A DNA stretch of 64,000 bases from Sphagnum compactum (GCA_965153455.1 OZ234494.1:6386001-6450000), one strand, 5' to 3'; shown: positions 36,945 to 59,700, counted from the first letter of the stretch. Numbers and translations are program-made. Notes: a model not told the origin generated them from the letters alone.

Positions 36945-38062
36945 TTCTCTTCTGCTACACTAGTGTGCTGTGTTGTTGCTGTTGTCTCTCGCCATCTCCA
37001 GAGCTGTCCCCTTGTGCGTTCGCCAGTAGTTGTTGAACACCGGGTTCGCTAGCTGCGTCCCTTTGCGGACTTCCCGGGCACTGGAGAGCTGCGCAGAAGC
37101 TGGCATTGGGTTCTGGTTGCGCTTTCGTAGTTCGGAAAACAAAAAGAAGGAGAGAAAAAAAAGCCCGAGAGTTTTGGAGGTTTCTTGCTCTGGTGGGTGC
37201 ATCATCTGACAAAGGTGGCTGCAACAACTCGGGATTACTGGTGGATTTCGACGGTTTCGTTTGCTGCTCTTTTTTGCCCTTCCTCTCAGCTGGATTTTTT
37301 TGGGTCCGTCCCCCTAGAGGTCTGCGTTGGTTGTTGAGTGCTCTCAGCTGGTGTATTTGTTGTCTGAGGTGGTCGATGCGGGGAAATAGAAAACTTGGAA
37401 TGGAGCCGAGGGGGCGTCGGGGATCGGTTTTGTGACCACCTGTGGGAGTGATTTTATTTTTTCCTAGGGTTTTCGGATTAGAGGTGACGCTGCGATGAGG
37501 AACGACATAGCGTTTCTGATTGCGAAGAGCTGAGGTTCGGCTGCTCTGTACCGTGAGGTGCTGCTTGAAGGGGGGACGGAGGGTGGGGGTTTCTGAGGGT
37601 TGCAATGCAACAGGGTAGGACTGGAAGCAAACAGGTCCCAATACGGTTTTCTTTGTCACTTGTGGAATCAAGCTTCTGTTTTCATTTTCGTTCGGGAAGT
37701 ATTGGTAGCCTGCAACAACATGCTGACGAGCTGCAGGAATCACTGCGAACAAGCAACAGGGGGGAAGAACAGCTTCTCTACCTGTTGTATGTGTTGCGGG
37801 AAGAAGTTGAATGGTAGTGGGAATGAATACTGAGGTCAAGCTGCTGCAAGGATGTCAGATGATGTCAAGTAGGAATGAGATAAGTTTAGGCAATGGGAAG
37901 AGGAAGTTGCTGCTGCTGCTGCTGGAATGAAAATTTTGCACTTTGAAAATTGCCTCCTCTGATGAGTTCAAATTAGGTGTGCAAATGGAGCACTGCAGGA
38001 GGGTGGGAGTAAGAGGAACATGCAGAAACCAGAGGAGGTGAAGAAGATTGGTGAGAGACATC
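36945..38062 (+). other. Presumed long 5' leader of the ALE2-type gene
   Basis: About 1.1 kb of GC-richer sequence before the chosen start codon. It contains several upstream ATGs, including a 70-codon open frame from 37605 to 37817, so parts may be removed by a leader intron. No coding exon with signal-peptide character precedes 38063. Confidence 0.5.
37605..37817 (+). CDS. Possible 70-codon upstream ORF in the ALE2-type leader
   Basis: ATG-started frame ending TAG at 37815-37817. The second half looks like a short amphipathic or coiled segment rich in Leu, Glu and Gln (LQQHADELQESL). It could be a regulatory uORF, part of an upstream exon, or chance. No family recognised. Confidence 0.25.
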   Translation: MQQGRTGSKQVPIRFSLSLVESSFCFHFRSGSIGSLQQHADELQESLRTSNRGEEQLLYLLYVLREEVEW

Positions 38063-41000
38063 ATGTGCAGCAATGCCTGCACATTTGCAGGGTTTCTTCC
38101 TTGTCTCTTACTGGCAACCATTCTCCTTGGAAGTCTCGGTATGCCCCTCTCCATTTGGTCTTCCAACAATTTCCATAGTCAACCCACCACCCTAAATCAT
38201 CGGTTTGGAGGTACCAACTATCTGATGCTCCAATTCTTTTTTGGGGCTCCTGCAGCTGCACCACTTCCAGCACCAGGAGCAACTCTGGCACAGGAGACCC
38301 AGGACGAGCATCAGGTACCTTCTTCATTAACTCCAACTGTAACAAGATATGATGAGGGAAATCACCCGAGTCCCATCCATGCAGCAAGAGCCACATCCCC
38401 AGCTCCTGCTCATGTACCCAGAGTCACAGCCCAAGCACCTGCTCATACTCATGCACCACATGCAACAGCCCCAGCTCCAGTTCCACGCATACAAGGGCAT
38501 CACCATCATCTACGTCCAGGTTGGGTTTTTACTGTCTTTTTGAACTTCTTCTGCTTATCCTCTCGCCTTCACTCAGTTGCTAATATGGTCATGCACTCAT
38601 GTCTGTGGTCCATTATTGAATGGCAGCTCCTGCTTCAGTTCCTGTACCCAATACACAGTTACTACCTCCAATACCAATGGGTTTTCCTTCACCTTCAAAT
38701 TACTCACAAGGTACAGTTTCTTGACACGCAATGATTTGGAAAATTATGCAATAGAGAATCTGGTCCTCTGTTGGTGAGCATTGCCACTGACCCATGCGAG
38801 AGAAGAGGTTCATAGCAGAGCTTCACAGTAAGGGGTGGTGTTGATCTAGTACTGATTGGTTTGTTTTTTGTGTTGTAGAATGTACGGTGCCATGTGGTGA
38901 TGGCTACACAAACTCTGTACCGGGCTCACCATGTGGCTGCGTGATACCGATTCAAGTAGAATTACAATTAGGGATTGATCTTGACACCCTTTTTCCTCTC
39001 GTGTCGGAGCTTCTTAAGGAGCTTGCATTCGGCCTCTTTCTCCAACCAAGCCAAGTGCGGATTGTAGGAGCAAAAGCTGCAGACCAGAATCAGGAAGAGA
39101 CTGATGTTTACGCAGATTTTGTGCCATTGGATATGGCATTTGATAACACTACTGTTGACCTTCTTTCTTCACGCTTCTGGAACCATCAAGTGATGTTAAA
39201 TGACTCTCTGTTCGGGTCGTACTCAGTCATATCTGTCAGCTGGCCTGGTATGCTCCTTGGCCTCTTAAAGCTCTGAGACAAAGATTTTGGCTTTTTGGTA
39301 CCTGACTGACTGATGCAGTGGGCATGAAACCTCTGTCAATGCTTGGTATTGTACAGAAACAAGGCTTTGGTGGCTGGATCGGCTTTACATCTCTGGTGTG
39401 TATCTTTTGTAGGTCTCCCTCCATCACCACCATCTCAAGCTCCTTATTACAACACCAGTGCTGCACCACAGGGAGATGGAGGGGCTGCTGAGCATCCCGT
39501 TGGTATTATTATGAAGAAGAAGGGTCACAGAGGAATGTACAAAATTGTCATTATTGTCTTGGCATCTGCCATGGCTGCAGTTTTCTGTGCTGGGGTCTTG
39601 GGCTATCTGGTGCTGCATTGGAGAGGGTCTACTGCAACGATTGAACCTGTCCTTATTGCTTCCACTAAATATTCTGCGCGCTCAGGTATGCTTCTTTGGT
39701 GAACTGCTGAGTTCCAGATTTGAGAGAAAACATTGAATTGGGTTTTCCTCACTCATAATTTGACAGAACTGTGCTCTCCTTTTTGGTCACAGTGATGCAA
39801 TTGGTGCCTCCTGATCATGACATTTTTTCCATATCCATGCAGCTGGAGGTTCCATGTTGTCAGGCAGCATTCTCGGCTCAACAGTACCATCATTTGGATC
39901 GAGCATGCCATCATATGCAGGAACTGTCAAGAGCTTCTCCTTTGCAGAGCTCAACAGAGCAACTGAGAATTTTAACCCTGAGAATGTGGTGGGAGAGGGA
40001 GGGTTCGGAAAGGTGTATCAAGGTGTGCTAGATAATGGTGTGCTCGTGGCTGTCAAAGTATTGACCCACGACAACCAACAAGGAGGCCGTGAGTTTGATG
40101 CTGAGGTAGAGATGCTGAGTCGGTTGCACCACCGCAACCTTGTGAAGCTGATTGGTATCTGCACAGAGGACCCTGAGCGTTGCCTAGTGTATGAGCTTAT
40201 ACCCAATGGCAGTGTGGAGTCACACTTGCATGGTTCGTTCAAATCCAAACCACCTGACATTGAGAAAAAAGTCTAATGGTAGGTTAATATTCAGCAGTCT
40301 TTTTTGGTGCAAAATTGAAGACTTTTCTAACCAATGTGGTAAAGATCGAGTCCCTCTGATTCCATGGTTGTGTTGCATGCCTTCAAACCATCTCCTAGAA
40401 TGTCAAAGCACTGTATATTATCATCAAGGCTTCAATTGAGGAATCTTGAAAATCTCAGTTGGGAAGAGACATTCTGATTCTAATCTGACAAGAGCTGCTC
40501 ATAATCTGAGACGACCCAAAAACAGGGGTCAGTCCTCTCCATAGGAGAAAGAGTTGCTCCTTTCAATTTAGATATATTGCAAATATGCTAACTGTTTATC
40601 TTCCCTGTTGAATAGGCCCAGACATGCCTCTGGACTGGGAAGCACGGCTCAAAATTGCCCTGGGTTCAGCACGAGGACTGGCATACTTGCATGAGGATTC
40701 AAATCCACGAGTGATTCACCGTGACTTCAAAGCCAGCAACATTTTGCTTGAGGATGATTTCACTCCCAAAGTTTCTGACTTTGGTTTGGCTAAATCAGCT
40801 GGTGAGGTGGGCAAGAGCCAGCCCATCTCAACACGAGTGATGGGGACTTTTGGGTAAGCCCATCCATTCCTTTATGTCTCTTCTAAGTTGACCAAAAACT
40901 TTGTGAGAGAGAGAATTTGTCCAATCATGCACAAGTAATATAATTGCTCCTATATTGAAGCGCATTCTCAATTGGTTTTTTTCTCTGGTTATGCTGAGTC

Positions 41001-41821
41001 CAAGATGCATGGATGATATGAAAAAGCATCAAAAACCTACATTTGCATTTGCTTTGGTTTGCCTTTCAATGTTGATTTGATGGTTGTGGGGGTGTAGGTA
41101 TGTAGCTCCAGAATATGCAATGACAGGTCATCTGCTAGTGAAGAGTGATGTGTACAGCTACGGGGTTGTGTTGCTTGAGCTTCTGACAGGGCGGAAGCCG
41201 GTGGACATGTCTCAACCACCGGGTGAAGAGCATCTGGTTACATGGGCGCGACCACTGCTGATGAGCAATGAAAGGATGTATATTCTCGTAGATCCTGAGC
41301 TCAGGAACAATTTTCCACTTGACAGTTTCACAAAGGTGGCTGCCATAGCTTACAGGTGTGTGCAACCTGAAGCATCAAATCGGCCATTCATGGGTGAAGT
41401 TGTCCAAGCTCTCAAACTTCTTTCTGCTGGGTCAGATGCTAGTGACTCTGGTGTTGGAGACAACTCAGTACAGAACCATAATGGCGGGGTTATCATCTGT
41501 GATCCAAGATCACGATTTTTGCCAGAGACATCTTCTTTTATTAGTATTGGTTCAGATTCAGGGCCTCTCAACCTCCACAATGTTGAGCGTGGGTGGCCTC
41601 TCTCTGCCTCAGCTATTTTCACAGGTTCAGGCCGATACTTGTGGGAGCTTTCAGATTCTTTCAGGCGTCATAGTGCTTCAGGACCCTTGAAAACCGCAGG
41701 AGACAAGCGCTCAGGTTGGTATAGGTTGAGGGGTGCAAATGCACTCACCAAGAGTGACCATGGAGCTGCAACCCATGATAAACACAGACACAACACAGAT
41801 AAACCAAACATGTGGACATAA
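38063..41821 (+). CDS. ALE2: ALE2-type receptor-like Ser/Thr kinase
   Basis: Eight exons: 38063-38138, 38256-38519, 38627-38710, 38879-39247, 39413-39685, 39843-40232, 40616-40853, 41098-41821. All are GT-AG with matching phases, giving 805 residues. Order: signal peptide (1 to about 26); Pro/Ala-rich region to about 141; extracellular Cys-containing domain with [20 protein letters not shown] and [17 protein letters not shown] linker; membrane helix about 309-333; kinase domain with [11 protein letters not shown] (406-416), Lys427, HRDFKASN (HRD 520-522) and DFG (540-542). It keeps the residues of an active RD kinase. This domain order is that of Arabidopsis ALE2 and close relatives, plasma-membrane kinases acting in epidermis and cuticle formation. 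The ligand is unknown. The 117-bp first intron is a multiple of three and open, so its retention would also give a full protein. The start at 38063 is chosen because it begins the signal peptide. Confidence 0.92.
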
Positions 41822-42467
41822 AAAAATTTAGGCTGCTTGTTGTGGTAGTGTCTGAGGCAATCAGCTCTTTGTGTTTCTCTTGAGCAAACCTTTCTGGCAG
41901 TGGATAGAATGACTGTCTTTGGATTTTTCATTCCTGCCTGAAACATGAGGGTTGGTTGCCAGATTTCAGTTGCCTTTTGTCATGTGTGTAGCAGTATTTT
42001 GTACCAGTGTAGAAACTTGTCTGCATTTCATGTTTATCATTCTCATTAGACCCTTCTGAACAAAAGAACGATACTGGAGAAAAAAAAGGGTGATCAAACT
42101 AGTAAATTAGGATCATATAATTGTACTGCAGAGGAAAGACTGAGCCCATGACATTTTTGCATTGATCTCCCAATCTAAACTTCTACAATGAGGACACTTA
42201 ACATGTTGCTATTGCACTCACTACTAGACTCTCTCTTAGGTTTCATTCCAGTTGAGGAGCAGACCCACAGAGCATTTAGCATGGGAAGACATTAAGCAGG
42301 TCAACAGCTTTAAATGCAGATAGGGAAAGGTGCTACCATATCAACAGAACTTTGCCAAGAGGTGGCCTATAAGTGGGGCATGTGAAGGACAGGGAGATTG
42401 AGAAGACAACTACAATCAAGGACTGTCTATATTAAAGAATTTGGTGTTAATGAACTATCTCAGAATC
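41822..42467. other. Interval between convergent genes
   Basis: Holds the 3' UTR of the ALE2-type gene on + and of the At4g14100-like gene on -. No other coding sequence seen. Confidence 0.7.
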
Positions 42468-43455
42468 TCACTTATGAGGAACATCTTCTGTATCGTACAA
42501 CTCTCTGAGTGACTGCAGAGATTGTTGTGAGATGCCATTTGGAAGCCCCATGTGTGATGAAAGTGCATGATTTTGGGGAAGATCCAAAGCCTTCTCAAAG
42601 CATGATGATGGGGCCTGCCATTGCTGATCCTCCAGAATGTTCCCCTCCTCAAATGCCATCACATGCAATGTTTGTCCTACATGTCAAACACAACCCGCAC
42701 ATCTGATTCTCAACAACTGGTCTATGATTCTTTAGTTTTAACTTCTCACACCATTATAAAGCTCTAAAACACTGTGGTCAAAGGAACTCATCACTGCACC
42801 TAATTTTGCAGTGATTGTTTTCTTACAATCCTGAGACCTTCGGTAGTGTGTAGTCCATGTCCTACTAGATATGTCCACTGCATACTGGTTATAACAATAT
42901 AGCTCTTGATCTCTTCCCTGGGATTGTTCACTGGAAAAAAAAAAGTGAAAAAGAAATTGATACGGTTTGAAGTATGTAGAAGCTCTTCAGATCAATAGTG
43001 AACATGAACAAGCAGATTTGGAGAGACATACCAGTGAAAAAAACCCAAGACACAGGTCTTTTTGTGTCAATGTCTTCGTAATAGGTGATGAAGTCTAACT
43101 TCTCCCAGACATTGCATTTGAACCCCTCAATTTCCTGCTCACCCACATAAGTGGCATTTGCCAACCAGTCAGGATGCAAGATTCCAACAGGAAATGTCAT
43201 TGTGAGACAGGTTTGATGTTCCAAATCAAAGTAAAATGAAGTGCCATTGGTCCACTCGACATCATGAATCCGTTTCCCCAATTGGTGTTGGATGAGATTC
43301 AAGTTTCTTCCACCAGGCCAATCATACCACAGATCAACAATTGCAAGCTTTCCAGTTGAATTTTGATACAGGAGGGCATGAAATTGAGGCGGCCATGGCT
43401 TTGGTGTCGGGTTTCCCTCCAACATTACAAGGGTAGGAAATATGAGCATCATCAT
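42468..43455 (-). CDS. At4g14100-like secreted protein of unknown function
   Basis: Two coding exons on the minus strand, 43455-43032 and 42676-42468, joined by a GT-AG intron in phase 1, giving 210 residues, close to the family length. Family marks are PTPKPWPPQFHALLY near the N terminus, VVDLWYDWPGGRN-like (here IVDLWYDWPGGRN), DVEWTNGTSFYF, CNVWEKLDFITYYED and the C-terminal HVMAFEEG with WQAP. Plant members are annotated, without biochemistry I know of, as putative glycosyl transferases, so I assign no reaction. The first residues MMMLIFPTLVML make a short hydrophobic signal. An acceptor (TTCTTGACAG) 21 bp before the first ATG implies a 5' UTR intron or, less likely, an upstream coding exon. 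Three successive ATGs at 43455, 43452 and 43449 leave the exact start open. Confidence 0.88.
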
Positions 43456-43742
43456 TGATAAAACCCATAACTGATCCTGTCAAGAACAAAATGGTGTCAG
43501 TAGAGTAAAGCTGCAGCCACAGGGTACAGTGCCTTGCTACTAGCAAAATTTACCAGTACAGAAAACAGATTGTCACTGGACTTTAGCAAACAGCATACTA
43601 TTCACTACAGGCTATCTACTCTCGTCCTCACACATCAAAATGCCAGTAGTTAATCCCACAGCCTTATATCGTTTTAGTCTTTTAGGGGAGAGAGAGAGAG
43701 AGACCACGTCCCTTCCTGAAACCGACCTCATGCAGAAAACTG

Positions 43743-43756
43743 AACCCTAAACCCTC
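43743..43756. promoter_or_regulatory. Telo-box-like motif
   Basis: AACCCTAAACCCT upstream of the At4g14100-like gene, in its leader intron or promoter. Telo boxes are common in plant promoters of growth-related genes. A function here is not shown. Confidence 0.4.
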
Positions 43757-44674
43757 AGAAAGCATGGATAACCTTTCTTTCCGTGAACAAATGTGTAAGA
43801 AACAGCAGAGAAATCTCCACAGCAACAATTTGAAGGCAACATGACAATGAATGCAGTCATAACCTTATGAGACAATTGCTCACAAAAATTGTCAGACCCT
43901 AGACCCTAAACAAGAGGAGAGCAGTGAGTGAGCAACTGCCATGACCATCTACTGAACTTCATCAGCTCCGGACGGTGAGTGTAGGTAAGTCTATCAAAAT
44001 CAGGCCAAAATACTCTTGACAAAGCATTATACAAAAATCTGCAGATTCCACACACACCTGCCATGATACATCTGGGAAAAATCCTCGCACGCCTTCTCTT
44101 GTTCCTCGTCTTTGGAGCTCCATTTCGAAACCTCCGTTACAAAAGCGCGGTGTGTGTGTGTGTGCGCTCGCTCGCGCCTCTCGTTACTTTGTGGTGGCTC
44201 TGCCCCCTTGTGGCACAGGTTCAAAGTCAGTGTTGGCTGGCTTTTCCAAATTAATTATTTGATTTGATTATATATATATAGTATTTAATGTTTAGCCAAA
44301 TTTCTGATGTAGGTGGACTGGCGATCATCCACAAGATGACTTAACCAAATTTGGCTATAGTTCAAAGAGGAAAAGTAAAAATATTTTGAAATCTCACTAT
44401 ATTCTGGCAATGTGCTAGAAGCTAGGGTCTAAAATATGGCGATTTCAACCTTTTTTTAAAAAAAAGCTTCAAATATGGCAGCTTTGGGCCTTTTTCTTTT
44501 TCCCCAAGAAGATCCTTTGTAGGATTCAAACTTTGTTTTTTTTTGGGTTGCGAAGTGATGAAATTTTTCCCTTGGAAAAAAAAAAAATCCCTAATGTTGA
44601 GGGAGTAAATTTTGTATCACACATGCTATCAAATAACTGATTTTTAAAATTAAAAAACCCTTTTATTACCAATC
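43757..44674. other. Upstream region of the At4g14100-like gene
   Basis: Holds the likely 5' UTR exon (a donor GGCAG|GTGTGTG lies at about 44051-44058 on the minus strand) and a (GT)n tract at 44151-44164. After 44250 it turns AT-rich with no gene. Confidence 0.45.
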
Positions 44675-44875
44675 TATCTATCTATGAAGAAGGAAGGTTG
44701 TTTGTTTGATTTGTTTTGTTTTATGAGATCCACTGAACCAGGATCCTTCAGATTTGTCGGGTTCTTGGTCTATTTGGAAAGCTCTTGAGGAGGAGGAGGA
44801 GGGGTGCATGAGCTTGGTTTCATGATGTTTGGACTTGTGGTGCAAAAGTTCTTGAAATATTGAATGATTTTTTCA
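44675..44875. repeat. Dispersed repeat, copy 2
   Basis: Same-orientation relative of 25689-25875. It shares ATCTATCTATGAAG, ATGAGATCCACTGAACCAGG and CATGATGTTTGGACTTGTGG. Contains a (GGA)n insertion absent from copy 1. Confidence 0.85.
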
Positions 44876-45256
44876 CTGAAAAAATAATACTCACATGTTA
44901 TGCATAAGGGGTCAAATTTTGAAATGCCGAAATTGATTCTTGACTATATAACCTCATAATTGTTAAGGTAGGTTTTTGTAAATATAATTTATCCTCAAAA
45001 AAATTTCATTCCCATGCACTTCTCAGAAAATTTAATGATACAAATCAAGTTAAAGGGGGGAGTATCACAATTGTCAACTCAAAAGTAATAATCAAATTCA
45101 AGTTAAAAAGACAAGATTAAATTGGAGAAAGTGTAAAGAAAGCTGAAAATGTTTTAATATTTAAAAGATTATAAACTTGTTGGGACAAATCATGAAATGC
45201 TACAAGTCAATTTTTGTTTTTCATCAAATCAATACCTGACCCATAAAGGTCTCAGA

Positions 45257-45278
45257 GGGGTTTAGGGTTTAGGGTTTA
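45257..45278. repeat. Interstitial telomere repeat (TTTAGGG)3
   Basis: GGGGTTTAGGGTTTAGGGTTTA, three units of the usual plant telomere repeat, in intergenic DNA. Confidence 0.9.
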
Positions 45279-46470
45279 TATACTAGACAAATATACTAGA
45301 CAAGTAAAGTCTCTATAACCACCTCATACCAACTAATTTAAAGGTATGCATCTTCATATTCACATCAAGATTCTATTAAAAAGGAAAACAAAAACTATGA
45401 GATCCATTTGACATAAGACAAGATGTGATCCAAAAAAGAAGGGAAAACTAATCCAATTCATTAACATAATCTCAAAAGAAACAAAATATTATCCAATGCC
45501 CTAAGCACCCATGTAAAATCTGAAGGAAAAAAAATGTTGCGATTGTTCACCATTCCTTTTCATAAACCCTAGCACCAAGGAGAAGTTCCATCATCATCCA
45601 ATAGAGCATCCTTAGTTTCAAAACACTTTTTTGGCATATCCTTGCACAATGCGACAATCCAATCTTTGCCTGATTGGGCAAATTTTTGCAAATCAACACA
45701 AGTTTAACCACATGGAACCCCTAGCCTACAAAGCTCAACTTTACTACTTGACTAATTCAAATGTTAATGGGATTGGCATATACATGCAAAGGTATTTTGA
45801 AACAACACTACCTTGGATGCCCATTGCAAATCTAGTCTCAATAGGAGTTTTCAATTTTGTCTTTGACAAAAAAAAACCTCCACACATGCCTTCTTCAATT
45901 CTAGCAACTCCTTCCCCAATCTTTTAGCTCATGTAGTACTTTGAAAAAAGAATTATGCAACCTTCAAACTTATCTCTTTCATCGTGAAACAAACTTGGTC
46001 ATGGTTAGCGGCATACTAACATGCCTTGTACATAACCTGGCCAAAATGTGTTCATTGAAGGGTAAGGGGTGTCAATGGAACATAATTCACAACTAAATCA
46101 ATGTTACAAAACCAAGGTATTCAAGTTCCTTCCTTCATTTTTTACATACTCAATAATTTTGTTTGTGAACTTGAACTTAGCCAACAATGTTTTCATTAAC
46201 AAGGTTAAAACAACATCTAATGTTTCTTGGGCTTCAAAAAGGGGCACATGACAAGTTCATCAATGAAGTTGATTACTAGAACAAAAATGTCTAATTCAAA
46301 ACTAGGCATTCATAAGTCAAAAGAACATGTGGTTGATGAACATCTTGCATTAGTTGAATACATGCCTTTCCATACTCTTTGTGAACATTGTTGGTAGATG
46401 CCTATACATCTACAACCATAATGCATCACCAAGCGACATAGGAAAAGGCTTTTCACAATAAACAAGGGCA
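45279..46470. other. AT-rich DNA before the hAT remnant
   Basis: Nothing recognised. It may contain the unidentifiable 5' part of the same element. Confidence 0.4.
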
Positions 46471-46499
46471 ATTTTTTACCACAATTGACAACACTTAGT

Positions 46500-48135
46500 G
46501 GCTTGTCAATCCACTCGTATGCCATACAAAAATGGAAGAGGATTCCCATTTTCCTTTTGTTGAAACTATTAGTGTATTTACCACATCTAATAACATTTTT
46601 TCTTTAATGGTTAAGTGTTTGCTTGATTCTGGTGATTTGCGGGTGGAGGAACCAGGAAAGAAGTTCGTGAGCATGGGGTGTAATGGTAATAACATCTTCT
46701 AAGCTCATTGAACAAGTGTGATGATGCAAATAAAACTTAAAGTTGCCACATTTCTTATTGGAGTTCATTATATTGCTCACAATATTAACCTAACTATGAT
46801 CAATCTATCAACTTTGGATTTAATGCATGGGATGGAGGTCATTTTGCAAAGCTTCTACACTTTCCTTGCTCAAAACTTGAAGAAGTCCCAATTTTTGTTT
46901 TTTAACTTATAGATTTGCTCAATACCAAAGGAAAAAAAGTAAACTCAAATGAATTTTCATGCTATTACCAACAAAATGGGTATATGCAAAATTTTGCCCT
47001 TTCATGATGAAGACGCATGTTAATAGTGCAAAAAGTGATGTTGTTTTGAAGAATTTGAGTGTTCTATGTGATGTTGAGTTCATTCTAGGGCTCCCATGTA
47101 TGCTTAACTAATTATGTGTATACCTTGATAAAGATTGCACAAGGCAAAGATTTTTTTTTGTACAACTTTGTGAACTTTGTCAAGTTGGCCTAACAAGTAT
47201 TGTATAATCTCTAATGTAATCCTTACATGAAGTTTGAAGATATCCAACATTTGATGATTTCAATGCTATTGAGATTCTAACCAATGACATTTTTCCCATG
47301 TATCGGTTTTTAAATTTCATTTGTGGTGGAAAGGATGTTGTGTATCTTGCATTCTCAATTTTTGGACACAAGTATCTTGTCTATTATTAGTGACAATGGT
47401 GCTACATATCCTTAAACTTGTCACTGTGGATGCTTTCAAGCAAGAAGTGGTCAAAGTGAAGGATGAATGCTCGGGGATAGCTCGAGTCCTTGTCATAGAG
47501 CTTCAACAATGCTTCCCAGAGCATGAAGTTATCCTCCAACTTCGGGTGTGGTTTACCCACATTCTAGGCTACGAATATGAATGATAGAATTTTCAATCAT
47601 TTAAGTGTGTTGAAGGTCACCTTCTATCCCCCGATAATGTGGGTGAATGTGGCAAATTTGTGCCTAGGTACCTTGCTCTCAACACACATCCTTGATTTGC
47701 AAGTCTTTTTTTTCAAGATGAAAATGGTGTATAATTTTGAGTCAATTTTGCATGAGGCAATGAGCTCAACCCAATTATTAGGTTTTGGTGTAAAGTTTTT
47801 GCACTTGCCATCTCTCTTACCATAAGCTTTCAAAATACATAGAGTTAGCTACAATTGATGTTGTTCAAGTGCTTGGTTGTGTCGAAGACAAACAAACTTT
47901 CAGCACTATTACTTTGGTTTTGTTGAAGACAAAAGAATTTTCAACACCATTAGTTTCATGAAGAACAATTGTAGAACCAGCTAAGCACATACTTTGATCC
48001 GTGCATCACATTCTACAGACATGGTTTTTTTCTGTTGCAAAATTTTCCTTGCGGCAAGGAAAAGTCTGATATTGTCGAGATGTGTAAGCTCTTCAAGGTT
48101 TGCAAAGACACTGATCTGGGTGGCAAATCAGATAA
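46500..48135 (+). pseudogene. Decayed hAT-superfamily transposase
   Basis: Conceptual + translation, with several stops and frame changes, follows the order of a plant hAT-like (zinc-finger-862/TTF type) transposase. From 46504 one frame holds CNGNN and then FLIGVHYIAHNINLT, matching the family's GVHxxAHRTNL block, followed by a LLQSFYTF-like block. SVLCDVEFILGL follows at about 47060-47100. KVKDECSGIARVLVIELQQ lies at about 47450-47520. The C-terminal dimerisation motif VQVLGCVEDKQTFSTI is at about 47847-47895. Normal relatives read SVEDERTFSTL there. At least two stops interrupt the first block and the C terminus carries a 41-bp duplication that shifts the frame. It cannot encode an active enzyme. 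Terminal inverted repeats and target duplication were not found. Confidence 0.75.
47870..47952. repeat. 41-bp tandem duplication inside the hAT C terminus
   Basis: CTTGGTTGTGTCGAAGACAA recurs as CTTTGGTTTTGTTGAAGACA about 41 bp later. Both copies encode VEDK followed by F(S/N)TI, but in different frames because 41 is not a multiple of three. Confidence 0.75.
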
Positions 48136-48742
48136 GGATTTTGCTACAATTTGGACATGGCTAGTGAGTTTTAGGGCAAACTCTGAATGTGGAATTTTAA
48201 TTTCTTGTGCGAATGAAAGGAAGATTAGTAATCAATGAAAATACATCTCATTTCTCACTCACATTTCCCCTCCAGATAAAAAGAGACGAGGCACATCACA
48301 CATGCAAGCTACTGCCCACGTTAATGTCAGAGTTTCTGTTGTCAAAATACATGTTTCAACATCAGCTGCAGGTCCGCATACATGTTCGAGAAGAAAGGAA
48401 ACTCCATCTATTTACTTTCATATCACTGTTCTGAGGAGTCTTTTCAACAGCCTCTATATTTCCCCCTGTTACACCTGAATACCTGAATCCCATTTCACTC
48501 CTTGATATGCCTTTTAGGAGTGAAATAAAAGTGAAGTACTCCAGGACAGGTGGACAACAAGGGAGATGAATGTGTGTGCTCATCAATCTTACACAAGGTT
48601 CAAGCACAGGGGACTGGTTAGAAAGGAATCTTGAGAGGAATCAGGTAAAACTATGAAAGAAATTGGTTTTCCTTTCCTTGCGTCACAAGAAGATGGGATG
48701 GAAGGAAAATGCAAATACACATGTTGGTTGGGTCCTCAGTTT

Positions 48743-58950
<10,208 letters not shown>

Positions 58951-59700
58951 GACTGCCAAGATATCTTCAAGTCTCCCGTATTGCAAATCACGCCAGCATC
59001 AACATGTTCAACAGATTATTCGCCCGTCCAGCGCGTCTTGTGACGACAACCAACGTCAACATCATCTGGAAAAATCCACAATACTCTGGAACAAATCAAA
59101 GCCCTCCTTCAAAGGCAAAAAAGCAGCAACACAGAATTCCAAACCCCAGCTGACAGGCCGCAAAACAAATGGGACAAGTTTAGGTACACAATATAAAAAA
59201 AAACCCCCAGAAAAGAGAAACAAACACAGACGAGTTTCAAAAAAGTTGGAAAATCCCTAAGTAAAAAAATTCCTGCGAAACTCAACAACCACACAGCACA
59301 TAACTCTTACCGAACCGAACAATCCACAACAACAACGAAAAAGCAACACTCTGCAAAGCTCACAGACACCACCACTCCGCGCACTTGAGGAAACGAGGGT
59401 TCTAGGGCGGGCGGGAAGGAAGACGAGCTTTCCTCATCCACCTGGATGGCATATTTTCCTCTCATACCCTGACGTTTCATCCAAGAGGGTTTTATCTTAA
59501 CACACCCCCGGTGTAAAAAAAACTACTTGTGGTTAAATCCCGATGGTTGCGGGATTTTACAACGAGTTTCATCCACGTGGGGTTTGTTTTCACCCGTTAA
59601 TGTGACGAACTCGAGTCTGTAAGTTCAGTGCTTAAACTACACTAGTGGGCTCCCGTGCCTGCAAGGCACGACACGGCACTGGGAAAAAACTGGGAGTCCA
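58951..59700 (-). other. SMC3 5' leader and promoter region
   Basis: Sequence upstream of the SMC3 start. An AG (TTGGCAG) four bases before the ATG may be the acceptor of a leader intron. GC-richer sequence near 59380-59430 is the likely transcription start area. No coding frame is called. Confidence 0.45.

Noticed and set aside
36955-37839. 294-codon minus-strand open frame
   Set aside because: It lies opposite the leader of the ALE2-type gene in GC-rich sequence, has no recognisable domain, and uses mixed low-complexity composition. Most likely a chance frame.
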